DNA of 64,000 nucleotides from Cladopsammia gracilis (Eukaryota; Cnidaria; Anthozoa; Scleractinia; Dendrophylliidae): the NCBI GenBank assembly GCA_022457155.1, contig JAJGOT010000002.1, forward strand, positions 706,001-770,000. The letters run 5' to 3'. Made by a program: the position numbers and the translations under genes. A model generated the notes under the pieces. That model was not told where the DNA came from, searched no databases, and saw only the letters and a list, made by a program, of their open reading frames with translations. Shown piece after piece: positions 33,404 through 44,364 of this stretch; position 1 is the first letter of the stretch; the number at the start of each line of letters is the position of its first letter.

Positions 33404-33441
33404 CCGTCCTAGATCTTCCCGTCCCCGTATCTTAAGGTCCC
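33404..33441 (-). repeat. Harbinger right TIR
   Basis: CCGTCCTAGATCTTCCCGTC then CCCGTATCTTAAGGTCCC, the inverted counterpart of the left end. Confidence 0.88.
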
Positions 33442-34509
33442 TATTTTTCTATTGGCGCCAACTGGTGACTAAACCAAACGTTTTGGTCGCCAGATGGAAA
33501 ATTCTGGTCGCCATTTTTTTTTAAGAATCAACGAAAAGAAGCGTTTGGTGCCGCAATGGTGATTTTTCCGCTAACGAATAAGGTTAAATACAAACACGCT
33601 GATTATTTATACACCTACGACTGAAAAACCACGACGAACGAATTGAATGCCGGCCATATACGCAGTTTCGTGCCAAATGTTTCAAGTCAACTTTATACCT
33701 TCTCTTGTTTCTACCTTTGGAGAACAACAAATGTAAAACTGCCATTTGGTTCTTTGCTCTATATTCAAAATGATCTTTCCTTTTGCATTCTGTTAAGACA
33801 ATCGATGGATCACCATGTTGCTCGCACCAGGCCACAACAGTGCAGCATTTCTCATTCCAGTCCCCTGAACCTCTACCGAGTGCTTCATCCTCGACTAATG
33901 ACTCATAGAAAAATGCTGTTTAATTGTATGCATACTATAGGTGTAATTTATTTAAAATTCAATGAAGTAATGTTAAAAGTGCAAGGAATCATTAATTTGA
34001 TTTACAAGTTGTACGATTTTATTACAGATATTAAATTGAGAGGTGACTCGACAGAATGAAAACTTTATCTTGCTACCCTTAATTCAGGAATCCCCAGTGA
34101 GAATAGTACATCACTTACAGCAATAATTTACACATTTACATACTATTACGCTTACAAATTACAAGTCTCTTACTTTAGCACTACTACATCTATTACTACA
34201 TTACTTTTTACACACTTCACTTATTTACCTACTACATCATTTGTTTTTCTTAAAATCATCAATTAGTTAAAGCTTTATATATTATAACCACTATAATTAT
34301 ATTTTAAATAATTGTTATAATGGCTATACAAATAAAATACAATTGATATAGAGTTGTTATAATGGCTATACAATACAATAGAATACAATACAAAAGCTAT
34401 CTGGCAAGGAGGAAGGGATTTAGGGATTGAGTCGAGACCATTTAGTTTGAAAATGATTAAGGATATTGGTTTCAAAAACAAACCGTTTTTCGATTTGCAC
34501 GTTAGTTTT
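33442..34509. other. Stretch without a recognised gene
   Basis: At 33470-33520 there is a TTTTGGTCGCC...TTCTGGTCGCC motif pair, also seen near 45310-45345 (GGCGACCAGT...TTCTGGTCGCC). It is probably a dispersed repeat into which the Harbinger element inserted. A short TATAATGGCTATACAA direct repeat lies at 34315-34375. Confidence 0.5.
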
Positions 34510-34790
34510 GACTACAACCAAAGACAAAAGTGTTGCGAAGGTTCCTTGTTTTCCTCCCCACTCCCCCCTCACCCCCCTCACCCCCCTCACCCCCCTCACC
34601 CCCCTCTTCCAAAGTTGCTGTTAATGCAAATACTTACCTTACACTGTCTTTTGTATAGACCTCCTCAACATTGGATTTGGGGGAGAGGGGGCTATAAAGT
34701 GTTGCGCAAGGCTTTAATTGAGCTGAAACCCAAAGGTAGTGTCATTTTTTAGCATTTTACAAGCCTTCCCAACTAATTTTGTCTTAGGTT
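34510..34790 (-). mobile_element. LINE 3' end fragment, short copy
   Basis: Matches 36305-36590 in direct orientation, about 1796 bases apart, including the CCCCCTCAC array and the following AAAGTTGCTGTTAA. The longer copy is continuous with a LINE ORF2 C-terminus, so this is a severely 5'-truncated copy of the same LINE 3' end. Confidence 0.8.
34559..34607. repeat. (CCCCCTCAC)n minisatellite in LINE tail
   Basis: About five copies of a 9-bp unit. The longer LINE copy has a matching run at about 36352-36390 with a different number of units. Confidence 0.92.
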
Positions 34791-36304
34791 GTGTTGAAGT
34801 TTACTTGGGTGTGGTCTACACATAACGTCAAATACATTATCATAGTATGAAATGTTTTCTGATTGTATCTAGCATGAATATCGAAGTATTAGCAGTTGCT
34901 TTGGTCAATGACAGCACAGGATAATGAAATCAAAATGGAATATTCGGACCTACAAAGAACGTTGATATTCGAGTTTATCCTGAACACAGAGATGTTAAAT
35001 GTAAGATGGAAATTTCTACATTTCTGGGGCCAAAATTCCTCCAGCAGAACAATTGCACTTGGTACCCTATGGACACTCTTTTGCCCAGTTATATTGGACA
35101 ATGTAAGCTAAGAGTAATTATCAGTCAGTGGTTTTCACCGTTAATTGTACGAGTACATCATTACTCCATGAACATGCAACATTATTCCATTCATATATGG
35201 TAAATTATACCTGTTGAAAGCAATGTAAATGAAATCAAAATGGCCAATGTTAATGTCCTTGTTATAAAGGCTTGTTGGAATGAATAATCCAGTTATTTCG
35301 GTTTCATTCCAGTAGAAATTGAACATTACTCCACGAAAAGTACGAAACAAAGAGATATAATAGGCCATTTCCGAGTTGCCTTTAGCCTCTCTATCAAAGC
35401 GAGGCTAGGTGCGAAACATTTCATATTAAATTAAATTAAATTTCATATTAAATTAAATTGCATGTGAATAAAAATTTATTTTCATATGAAACGTCTCGCA
35501 CCTAGCCTCGCTTTGATAGAGAGGCTACAGGCAACTCGGAAATGGCCTATTAGATTTATGTTTTAAGAACTGTTTTCAAATGGAGTATTGTTCAAAATAA
35601 GGAAATCATTTACTTTAGAGATTTATAACAGAGTCCTCTGCTCAGCTTTTAAGTTCTTAACCACAATCCACTGTAATCGAAATGAAAGACCTTTTAAATG
35701 CTATTTTTGAGTGCTTTTAGGTGTGGAGTATTTCGGAGTAATGTTAGCAGAAGTACTCTTGCGAAACTGAAAGGTCACACAAATTTGACAGGTCGTTAAC
35801 ACAGAGATAATAAATATACCATAAATATACCATAAATATTATTCGCTTTTGAAGTTTTTTGGGGTTTGCTTGTGTTGTTAGTATATCATCCAAAGCTCAA
35901 TCAAGTTACTCCTAAACGACATTTTTTTCGTTTCGGATCCACGTGTATTGTCCGTCTACGTTATGTTTTTCGTGGACCTGCAGTTTGAAGCGTCATTCCA
36001 GAAAACTATTATTGAACTCACTAATAACACGTATAGTTTTAACTTATAACATAACGTTGCTAAAACACTTTCCTATGTAATAATATTTGGCCTTTTAGAG
36101 TGCAATGTATTTCGAGGTTTTCACAGACTTTATGTCACGCAACCGTTACCGTTTGATCATTATTGTACATTTGTAACAATCCGTCAATTTGAACGTTTTG
36201 ACCTCTGACATTGACACAAGAAAGACTAATTATCATTAAGCGGACGAAATCTTAGCCCTATATCGTTAATATTTTTTTTGAGTAGTTAAAAGTTCTTTTC
36301 AGTT
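34791..36304. other. Non-coding stretch with one large foldback
   Basis: No gene is recognised. The foldback at 35358-35552 is listed separately. Confidence 0.5.
35358..35552. mobile_element. Foldback MITE with arms of about 60 bp
   Basis: TAATAGGCCATTTCCGAG at the left mirrors CTCGGAAATGGCCTATTA at the right, and the arms continue through CTCTCTATCAAAGCGAGGCT with about three mismatches. The centre is AT-rich with a directly repeated TTTCATATTAAATTAAATT. Confidence 0.88.
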
Positions 36305-39290
36305 TTCATACAACCAAAGACAAAAGTGTTGGGAAGGTTCCTTGTTTTCCTCCCCTCACCCCCCTCACCCCCCTCACCCCCCTCACCCCTCTCTTCCCTC
36401 TCTTCCAAAGTTGCTGTTAACGCAAATACTTACCTTACACTGTCTTTTGTATAGACGTCTTCAACATTGGATTTCGGGGAGAGGGGGGCTATAAAAAGCG
36501 TTGCGCAAGGCTTTAATTGAGCTGAAACCCAAAGGTAGTGTCATTTTTTAGCGTTTTACAAGCCTTCCCAACTAATTTTGTCTTACGTTGTAGTTCTATA
36601 AAAATATTTAACTTTGGTGTGGTATTTCTTTGCTTACTGACATAAATGTGGTATCTGGCGATGAGAAGATGTTGAACCAATAAGTCAGAGGTTTTGTTTA
36701 TTAAACCCAATTACAGAGAGGAAGGTAAGGGAGTGTCCTTAGGTATAGCAAGATTTTCTATTATCCACGCCAGGACTCCTTTCCAGAAAGCCTTTCTATG
36801 AATGCAGCTCCAAAAAAGATGAATGATGGCTTCTGACACTTGATCGCAGAAGGTGCACAGATCAGTTGGGACGAAACCAATTTTAAAAAGAAAATCATTA
36901 TTGGTGATTTTTCTATGGAGAAACTTAAATTGAAAAACTCTAAGTTTGGTGTCTTTTGTACATAGAAAACGCAATAAGTAAGTTTTCTTCCAATCGATAT
37001 TAGAGTTTCCTGATAAAATATCTTCATTTATCCATTTTTCTTCACTTTTCGGTGGTAAGGATGCTATTTTCTGTATAAGAATTTTGTAGGTATTTTTGCA
37101 GCTCTTTAAGAGAACTGATGACTTAATATCATCTTCTCGCTTCTCTCTATTGTTTATCTTTAGTAAAAATGTCCTTTTGTAACTTCTTAAAGCTGACAAA
37201 ACACTGTTTTATTAAGGAAATTTGTCTTTACTTTATATTTCAACAAGAAATCTTCATATGTCAAGAAACTATTATTATTTATCAGATCCTTAACTTTCAC
37301 TACACCTGCATTAAACCATGGTGGGAAGAAAAAAGGTTGATTATCAATTCTGATCAAGGAGTTATACGAAATACTTGAATCACCCAAGTCTTGTTCTTCC
37401 TCAGTGTAATTAAGAAGAGACCAGATTTGTAAAATTTCTTCTAAAAAGGCATTTTGTAGTTGAAGTAGAGGTATATCTTCTCTACTCAGATTGCATTGGA
37501 AGAGTAGCTTACCACCATGGTTTTGCAAGTAATATGTTGGGAATAGTTCCCATTTGTTGTTAGTATCTTCACTTAGATCTACAGTTGAGAACCAAATTCC
37601 AAACGCTTAAAACTTTTTCATTGGTTCTCCCACAGATGAATATTTATCTGTGGAGAAACGTCAAGAACCTATCCAAAGGCATTCTGTTTTTTCATAATTT
37701 ACTTTTAAACCCGAGACTAAGGCAAAAGCATCTAAAACATAAATTGCTCTTGAAAAAGACCGTTCTGACCCATCCAAAATCATAGTAGTATCGTCGGCAT
37801 ATTGACTTAATTTGCACTCTGTTTTCGTAATCTCTATACCTTGAATCTGGCTGTCATTCCTGACAGTGTTACCTAGGATCTCTGCACAGAGTAGAAACAA
37901 ATTTGGCGATAGAGGACAGCCTTGTCGAACTCCACGGTTTAAGTTGAAAAAATCAGAAGACCATCCATTATTCTGCACGCAACTAGTTATGTCAGTATAG
38001 AAGTGTTTTATCCAAGCTACTAAGGACGGCCCAAAATAAAAGTACTTCAAGGTTTTCTCAATAAAGGACCATTCAAGTAAATCAAAGGCTTTTTCAAAAT
38101 CAATGAACAATGAAAGACCAGGTATATTTTTTCGCTTGTGTAATTTATTATACTGTGGATTAATCTGATATTCTCACCAATAAATCTGTTTTTTTGAAAA
38201 CCAGTCTTAAATTGTCTTGAAATTGTCTTAATCTGTTTGCAATAGATTTTGTGGCTATTTTGTAATCGCAATTTAGTAACGTTATTGGTCTCCAATTCTT
38301 TAGCAACTTGGCATCTTTGTTTCTTTTGGTATTAGTGATATCAGACCTCTTCTTTGTGTAACCGATAAGTAGCCTTTGACAAAAGAGGCGTTTAAAAGGT
38401 ATTGGCAAATGTCTTTCAAGAACACTTTGGTAGAATTCCACTGGGAGCCCATCACTGCCTGGACTTTATTAGATTTCATTGTTTTTAGGCTCGCGAAGCA
38501 CTCAGCTTCTGTCAATATCCCCTCACATTCCTCTTGCTCACGCTCCTTGAACTTGAACTTATTCGCTTCTTTAAAGAAAAGGTCGTCATAATAATTTATC
38601 TGAATATCACAGCAAGGTGAATACAGCTTTTCATAAAACGTTTGTGCTTCTTTTAAGATCTCACAGTCAGTGTTAATAAGTTTGTCATCTGGCAATTGAA
38701 GAGTTTTAATAGTTTTATTGTTGTGGTGCCTTTTTTCTAAATTTAAAAAATATTTTGTATTTTTCTCACCTTCATTGTATCATTGCGTTTTGGATCTTAT
38801 TACTGATCCTGAGTTTTATACTGGCAAATTTGTTCTCTTCGTCACATTTTAACTTCTATTTGATTCTGAAGGTCTACTCTTTCACTGACAGATATATTCT
38901 TTTCTTCTAACCTTTTCCGAAGGGAAGTGATGTCTGTCTCTTAACGTTCTTCATCAACGTTGTTTTTTCTTTTCTTTCTCTTAGAGTATTCTATTGAACT
39001 CGATCTAATTTTCATTTTAATTGTATCCCACTGTAGTATATCATCTACATCTGCAACAGTGGAGATCGTTTCTCTTATTATATTTACGCATTCACTTTCT
39101 AGTAAAAGCGAAGTATTCAGTTTCTAAAAACCTGGACCTCTAGGGTTTGTTTTGTTATCAACTTTGACTGGGATTAAAGAGTGATCTGAGTTTTATATCC
39201 GGGCAAAATATTGGCAAGAATACATAGTGTGCTCAAACCAGAACTTATTATGGTTTTCTGATTTAGCTGAAATAATGCGGAAACGGAAGG
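36305..39290 (-). pseudogene. LINE ORF2: reverse transcriptase and C-terminus
   Basis: On the minus strand, in order: a remnant of the endonuclease end (NILPGYKT and SDHSLIPVKVDN near 39170-39215), a linker with MKIRSSSIEYSKRKKRNN (about 39010), finger motifs with SVTQRRGLISLIPKE (38300-38695), LKNWRPITLLNCDYKIATKS (38160-38441), FQKNRFIGENIRLIHS, MFIDFEKAFDLLEW (catalytic Asp) and RGVRQGCPLSPNLFLLCAEI, then QYADDTTMILDG (YADD box, about 37790). Next come the thumb region (37187-37528) and a C-terminal zinc-knuckle-like FLHRKITNNDFLFKIGF with CTFCDQVSEAIIHLFWSC (36711-37199). The tail runs to about 36305. Numerous frameshifts make it dead. It resembles L1/Tx1-type LINEs. The missing upstream endonuclease lies at 43030-43530. 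Confidence 0.9.
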
Positions 39291-40140
39291 ATTTTTTCTG
39301 GATATATAAGTGATACAATTAGTCATATTATTACAATGAAATTAAATTCGTTCTATAGGTGTCGGCACATTCACTAAAGCGTGATGCTTGAAGTTATTTT
39401 TGGCGGTGAATGTGCCTGTAAAGACCTGTAAGCCCGGGGTAGCTTTTTCTCGACAGCTAGATTTAACTTTTTGTAAACAAGGCCAAACACACGAGGATTG
39501 ACCGGGCACTGCTAAATGTACTGGTATTCTTTATTTCAAAAACATACCGTTTTTGTTTTGCTTGACAGTTAATATAGTCTCGGGTGTAAATTCATTTGCA
39601 TAGCTGTATGTTGACTTCATTTTAGACATTTTAGACATTTTAGGCTGCAGGCAATTTTAAATTGTATCATGAATTTGTAGTATTGTTTCCGTTCCCGGTT
39701 TAGCGGCTTAGGTATCTCAATACCTCTGAGGATACCGAAGAAGTCGTTGCAGTCAGGGCTTTGCAGGGATGCAGATTTCTATCATATACTCGGTCGGCAT
39801 TTCGAAAGTGTTTTGACTGTGGAAATAATAATTTTAATCTGGATAAGTTGTCGGTTTAAAAACTGATGCCTTGTTTTCTGGAGAGAGTGCTACTAAGGTT
39901 TTACCTAACTGTAGACTGGTACTTGACAATGTTCTCACTGGGCAAGATAATCAAGGTGGCCGTAGAAAAAAGAACGTATGAAGGTTAAATCAACTCTGTC
40001 GGAGTCGAAAGGACAGTCGCATGAAAAAAACCGCCCACTCCAGAAATAATGAAAAATACCATGATAATAATCTTTTACGTGCAGGCTCAGCCTCACCGGG
40101 ATGTGATTATTCAAGTCTCCTTTGTTAGAATGGCACAGTG
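39291..40140. other. Inserted DNA between LINE halves, left part
   Basis: No gene is recognised. TTTTAGACATTTTAGACATTT near 39625 is a small direct repeat. The stretch begins where LINE similarity ends. Confidence 0.45.
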
Positions 40141-40289
40141 GAATAGACAAATTGGGCTAACGCATTGTTGTACCCAATTCAAACCTTCTGGGAATAAGAT
40201 TCTTTGTTCACAATATTTCCATATAAAGATTTCTATTCCCAAAAGGTTTGAATTGGGTACAACAATGCGTTAGCCCAATTTGTCTATTC
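40141..40289. mobile_element. Foldback element with 56-bp arms, one mismatch
   Basis: 40141-40196 is mirrored by 40234-40289 (GAATAGACAAATTGGGC ... GCCCAATTTGTCTATTC), with one C/T difference over 56 bases and a 37-base loop. Confidence 0.95.
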
Positions 40290-40676
40290 AGAGTACATGT
40301 AGGAACACTAGGAAGTAGCATTGTGTGTTCGTATACAAATGTGCACCGTATGCAAATTGCAAGGAAGTTGAAGCATAGCACGTGCAGTTCGTGCTGAAAA
40401 CAAAAGAAATTGAAAAAATCCGTTGCGTAAGAAAGAAATTAGCATACGAAAAAAACAGCTTTTGTCTCATACGAGCTCTGGCTCAAGGAGTCAACATTGC
40501 TTGTTGTCGTCGTATGTTTTGAGAGCCGAAAATTCTAAAGATGAAAAGAGGAACCTGCCAAACAGCTATTCCAAAGACAACTCGCTTAGTAAGTGGTGTA
40601 TGATTTTTGCTGTTTAGCGACAGGGAATGACGAATATGAATTTCCTGCGATGAATTCATGTGGTTTCGGGGGTTTA

Positions 40677-40815
40677 CCTCGGTGTAAGAACCTGTGACTT
40701 TTTCCTTTGTTTTTCACCTTTGTAGTATTGCATTCCCAGTTGACTCTATTGTTTTATGCCTTTTGTTTTCTTTGTTTTACGTCACTCGTGAGTTTCACAG
40801 GTTCTTACACCGAGG
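40677..40815. mobile_element. Foldback element with 21-bp perfect arms
   Basis: CCTCGGTGTAAGAACCTGTG plus A at 40677-40697 is mirrored at 40795-40815. No coding content. Confidence 0.9.
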
Positions 40816-40942
40816 ATGAGCCGGTTTCAGCTGAACGCAAAAATTCAACACTTGGATACTGGTTACATAGTCGCTTCACTTTTGTTTAGTTACGTTCCTT
40901 GTTGATATTTGCCGTTGAATGACTACTGAAAAGGGACATTAC

Positions 40943-42081
40943 ACAGGGAGCAGGGGAGCCAAATTTGACCTAATACACGTTCGATCTTTGAGCTTAAAAC
41001 GCGCGCTGTGTCTTGCGTTATTCGATCTGTTGTTTTTGAGTTTTTCCCCCAGCGGGACCCCAAGCGTCATCGGCGCTTTCCGGAAAGCATAAGCTTTCCG
41101 AGGGAGGCACAAAGAGACAAGGGAAGAAACATAGTACCACGTGATTCGTTGGATGTGGACTGCAACATACTGGTGACGGAAGTAAAAACTCCGAACGTGA
41201 CATGCCGTCAGTAAAACAGAAGTTATGCCAACCATTCAAAATAGACCTTGTCACGGTTTTTCCAAATTTTTATATTGGCCTGACAGCAAAAATCCATCGA
41301 CACTGCTGGAAAAAGCATCTCAAAATTAACAAAGTGGCCGAGTTTAAAAGCGATATCTTTAAAAATAGTGGAGATATAGCTCCGCAAAGTTGACCACAGG
41401 CGGCCCAAGCTCACTATAAGATAACCGGGACGTGATCCTTGCTTTATGAGCGGTATTGTGTTACAAAGATTCGATTTATAAAGGTTTGTATGGGAACGCT
41501 ACGGTTTCGCTTCAAAACTTAAAAATTTGAATCGTATGTGAATAAAATTGACTTACCCTGTTGCTGTGTTGTATTCTTTGTTGTTTGCTTGCTCCTCGGG
41601 GCAATTTAGCGCGATTTCGGCGAGTTATCGTTATTTTGGTGCTCCACTGCAGTGGAGTGGAGCACACCTCTCGTATGACGTATTTCCGTCACCAGTATGT
41701 TGCGGTCCACATCCTACGAAAGTCGACTTTGAACGCCATAAAGAGCAATCACCGAAGAGAGCGTTTAATGGATCTCTTCATCGAAATTGTTGAAAAGCTG
41801 TCCAGAGACTGTCCATATAAAGCTACATGCCAAAAATCAGAACGTTTTATTGAATCAAAAGCGAGTAATCGGGGATCAAAAATTAGGCTCAAATGTGTTT
41901 CCTCCCTTGTCTCTCTTCTTGCTGCGTAACGATTTTGTGGCGCCCACAGTCAGCAATTTGCGGTTACCCAATGGAAAGCTCCGATTACGCTTGGGGTCCC
42001 GCTGGGGCGAAAAACAGTCTCGTAAATAACAAATCGAAGATCGAACGCGTAAAGGTCAAATTTGGCTCCTCTGCTCCCTGT
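40943..42081. mobile_element. Mutator-like non-autonomous element with long TIRs
   Basis: The ends are ACAGGGAGCAGGGGAGCC at 40943 and GGCTCCTCTGCTCCCTGT ending at 42081. Similarity continues inward for over 200 bases (ATTTGACC..., AGCGGGACCCCAAGCG..., GCAACATACTGGTGACGG...). The flanks GGACATTAC (40934-40942) and GGACATTAA (42082-42090) look like a 9-bp target duplication with one difference. Long TIRs plus 9-bp duplications fit Mutator-like elements. The right arm contains extra DNA around 41700-41950 absent from the left. No transposase is seen. Confidence 0.8.
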
Positions 42082-42147
42082 GGACATTAACGTTAATTTT
42101 ACGCAAAAGTAAATCCACTGTGTAATGCAATCGAATTAGGCCTGGTT

Positions 42148-42249
42148 CAAACTTTGAACTTCACATGTGCCGAATCTAATGTAAATGAGCAAGAACAATA
42201 GAGTTTTCTCATTTGCATTAGATTCGGCACATGTGAAGTTCAAAGTTTG
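42148..42249. mobile_element. Foldback element with 42-bp arms, one mismatch
   Basis: 42148-42189 mirrors 42208-42249 (CAAACTTTGAACTTCACATG ... CATGTGAAGTTCAAAGTTTG) at 41 of 42 positions around an 18-base loop. Confidence 0.95.
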
Positions 42250-42616
42250 TTGAAAGAATATTAAAGATTTAGTCACCATTTGTTGTGTCAGTTGAGATTT
42301 TGATAATTAATATTAATACTTCAGGTGCAGTGACTTTATATCTAATAAAACACCACATACTAATCACGTTCGAAGAACGCAATCCTTATTTCGTGTTGGT
42401 TGTCCTGTGGTTTATGTGCAGTAAAATCTGAGATTTTTTTGGTAGACGGTCTTCCAAATAACCGCCCCTATCGTTTTTTCGGGGGCTCATTTCCGCCATA
42501 AATTCTTTCGAACGCGTCTCCATAAGCTGTGATTACTGCTAGTTTATATGAATGTTTTCATCAGATATAAAGTCGGTGCAAGTGACATATTATCGATCTG
42601 TTAGGTTTGTGGGCTT

Positions 42617-42812
42617 CAGGCCCCCTCCACACGTATCCGAATATTTTTGAATACGCAACTTTTTTGTTGTGGATTGGCCTTCCATCCACACGTATCCGGC
42701 GAATTCGGGCAAATACAATTCGAATATGCTACGTGTGGACGCGAATATTTTCTAATCCGTAACAAAATAGTTGCGGATTCAAAAATATCCGGATACGTGT
42801 GGACAGGGCCTT
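42617..42812. mobile_element. Short TIR MITE (CAGGCC-type ends)
   Basis: The left end CAGGCCCCCTCCACACGTAT mirrors the right end ATACGTGTGGACAGGGCCTT, with similarity extending through ATTCAAAAATATYCGGATACG (about 35 bp). CCACACGTATCCGG also repeats internally near 42675. A clean target duplication was not found. Confidence 0.85.
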
Positions 42813-43029
42813 AATTGTTTTGAAATTGCGACAACCTATTGTATTTGCTTTAGAAAGTCTTTTCACTTGTCAAATATCTCAACAGAAAATAGACAATGAA
42901 TAACTGAAAATGCATTGTGCAAAATGACCCAACACCACATTTTCATCGTCAATTAGCTAGCAAGGCGGAAAAAGTCGGAAAACCCTATTAGGAAAAAATC
43001 CAAACGACAGTTTATATCCGGATTCCTTC

Positions 43030-43530
43030 TTCTCCCTGTGAATTAAGATCACACCGTATATCCATTAAATCTAGCTCTCCTATTAATTGTTCCACCTCAC
43101 CGGATTTCCTCCTTTCTTATCCTTAGCTATATCCATTACTAAATGAAAATCCCCCCTAGGCATACCTCTTCGCAGTCAAAAGAAAGGATATTGTCAGCAA
43201 CATTTCTAAAGAAGAGTGGATCATCTTGGTTTGGTGCATAAATATTTACCAAAGTTAGAACTCTACCTTCAGTCTCAATATCAACTATTATGAACCTTCC
43301 TTTGGGGTTGGATAACTGTCTTAGAATCTGAAAATCGACATTATTTTTAAAAAGTATACAAACTCCAACACTCGCACTTGAGAAACTACTAAAGATCGCG
43401 GAAAAGCCCCATTCTGATGACCAATAAGCTTCCGTTTCTATTGTACAATGGACGTCTTGAAGGTAATAGATTGAAAATTTTTTCAATTTAAGCCATTGAA
43501 AGGTCTCTTCTTTATTTAACATTCGCTAAA
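43030..43530 (-). pseudogene. LINE endonuclease (APE-type) N-terminal part
   Basis: The minus-strand frame at 43139-43522 reads FSIYYLQDVHCTIETEAYW (metal-binding region), WGFSAIFSSFSSASVGVCIL and VDIETEGRVLTLVNIYAPNQ with FFRNV. A one-base shift then gives GDFHLVMDIAKDKKGGNPVR, the GGDFN box with Asn changed to His. These are motifs of the apurinic-type endonuclease that nicks target DNA for LINE reverse transcription. Stops follow (near 43070) and the end of the domain is missing. It is on the same strand and in the correct order relative to the reverse transcriptase at 36.3-39.3 kb. Confidence 0.85.
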
Positions 43531-43559
43531 CCTCTCACATTTAAGGAGCATATTGTCAA

Positions 43560-44360
43560 GTGTTCACCCATTTTTAAGAGGTTTTATCCTAGCATAAGCC
43601 AATTTTGTGTTTTTATTTAGCGGGTATAGGTCGGTTCTGAAAGCTGGAAGAAATTGATGATGCCAAAGATAAAATAAATTAACTAAATACCTAACAGTCA
43701 TTAGCACATAACATACAAAACAAATAACAGACATTGAAGCATGTACAAAACATAGATACATAAAATAAAACAAATAAAATTTTTCATTGATTGGGGAATG
43801 CTTTATATTATTCATATGCGGTTTTGATGGTCTCCAACTGCAAGCAGTTGCAAAAAGGTTGAGACTTTTTCCAAAAAAATGTTCATTCCATATAAAAGCG
43901 ACCGCGTAACACAAATGACATCAATCTAACTTTTGAAGTTTTGAGAGTATATGGTCCATATTCTTCGCCATATCTTCCGCCATTGCTTGGTCGTTTCCTT
44001 GCTTTTGGTTTCACTTTAAGAAGTCTTCTAAAACTAGTTAAAGTACGCTCAGATCTTACATTATTAGGTAGGGAATTCCAGGTCTTACATGCAAAGTAAC
44101 GAAAGGAGTTGAGACCATAAGTAGTGGTAACAGGTTTGCATAGTGATAAAATATTAGTACCTCTAAAAAAGTATGCTGACTGACGCAGACTAAACATGTC
44201 TCTAAGATATTTAGGAAAACTATCATAGTTCAAACATTTGTAGATAATAACATATTTTGTATCCTTTGGTTGTACAGAGTGGTTCCTTCTGATTGATGTA
44301 GTAGCTGCTGGTAAGACGAAACTTTATCATTAAAAACAATATGTAGGGCGTGCTTATACG
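43560..44360 (-). mobile_element. LINE 3' end, C-terminal ORF2 fragment (CR1/jockey-like)
   Basis: From about 44360, HIVFNDKVSSYQQLLHQSEG and TTLYNQRIQ are followed, after a frame change, by KYVIIYKCLNYDSFPKYLRD, MFSLRQSAYFFRGTNIL, VTTTYGLNSFRYFACKTWNS and LPNNVRSERTLTSFRRLL, ending near 43950. This is the C-terminus of LINE reverse transcriptases of the jockey/CR1 kind. The non-coding tail continues to about 43560. The 5' truncation falls inside the OTU-like gene, next to a 13-base direct repeat GTAGGGCGTGCTT (44344 and 44364). Confidence 0.82.
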
Positions 44361-44364
44361 TAGG

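Larger units (their letters stand above)
29770..33441. mobile_element. Complete PIF/Harbinger transposon
   Basis: Inverted ends of about 38 bp lie at 29770-29809 and 33404-33441: GACCTTAAGATACG, then a GGACGGGA-type motif, then GATCTAGGACGG, mirrored on the right. Inside both ends, extra AGGACGG and ACGGGGA motifs repeat. It encodes a plus-strand transposase and an opposite-strand Myb-like protein, the standard two-gene Harbinger plan. The total length is about 3.67 kb. Flanks are TTA on the left and TAT on the right, so the usual 3-bp TNA duplication is not clean. Confidence 0.9.
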
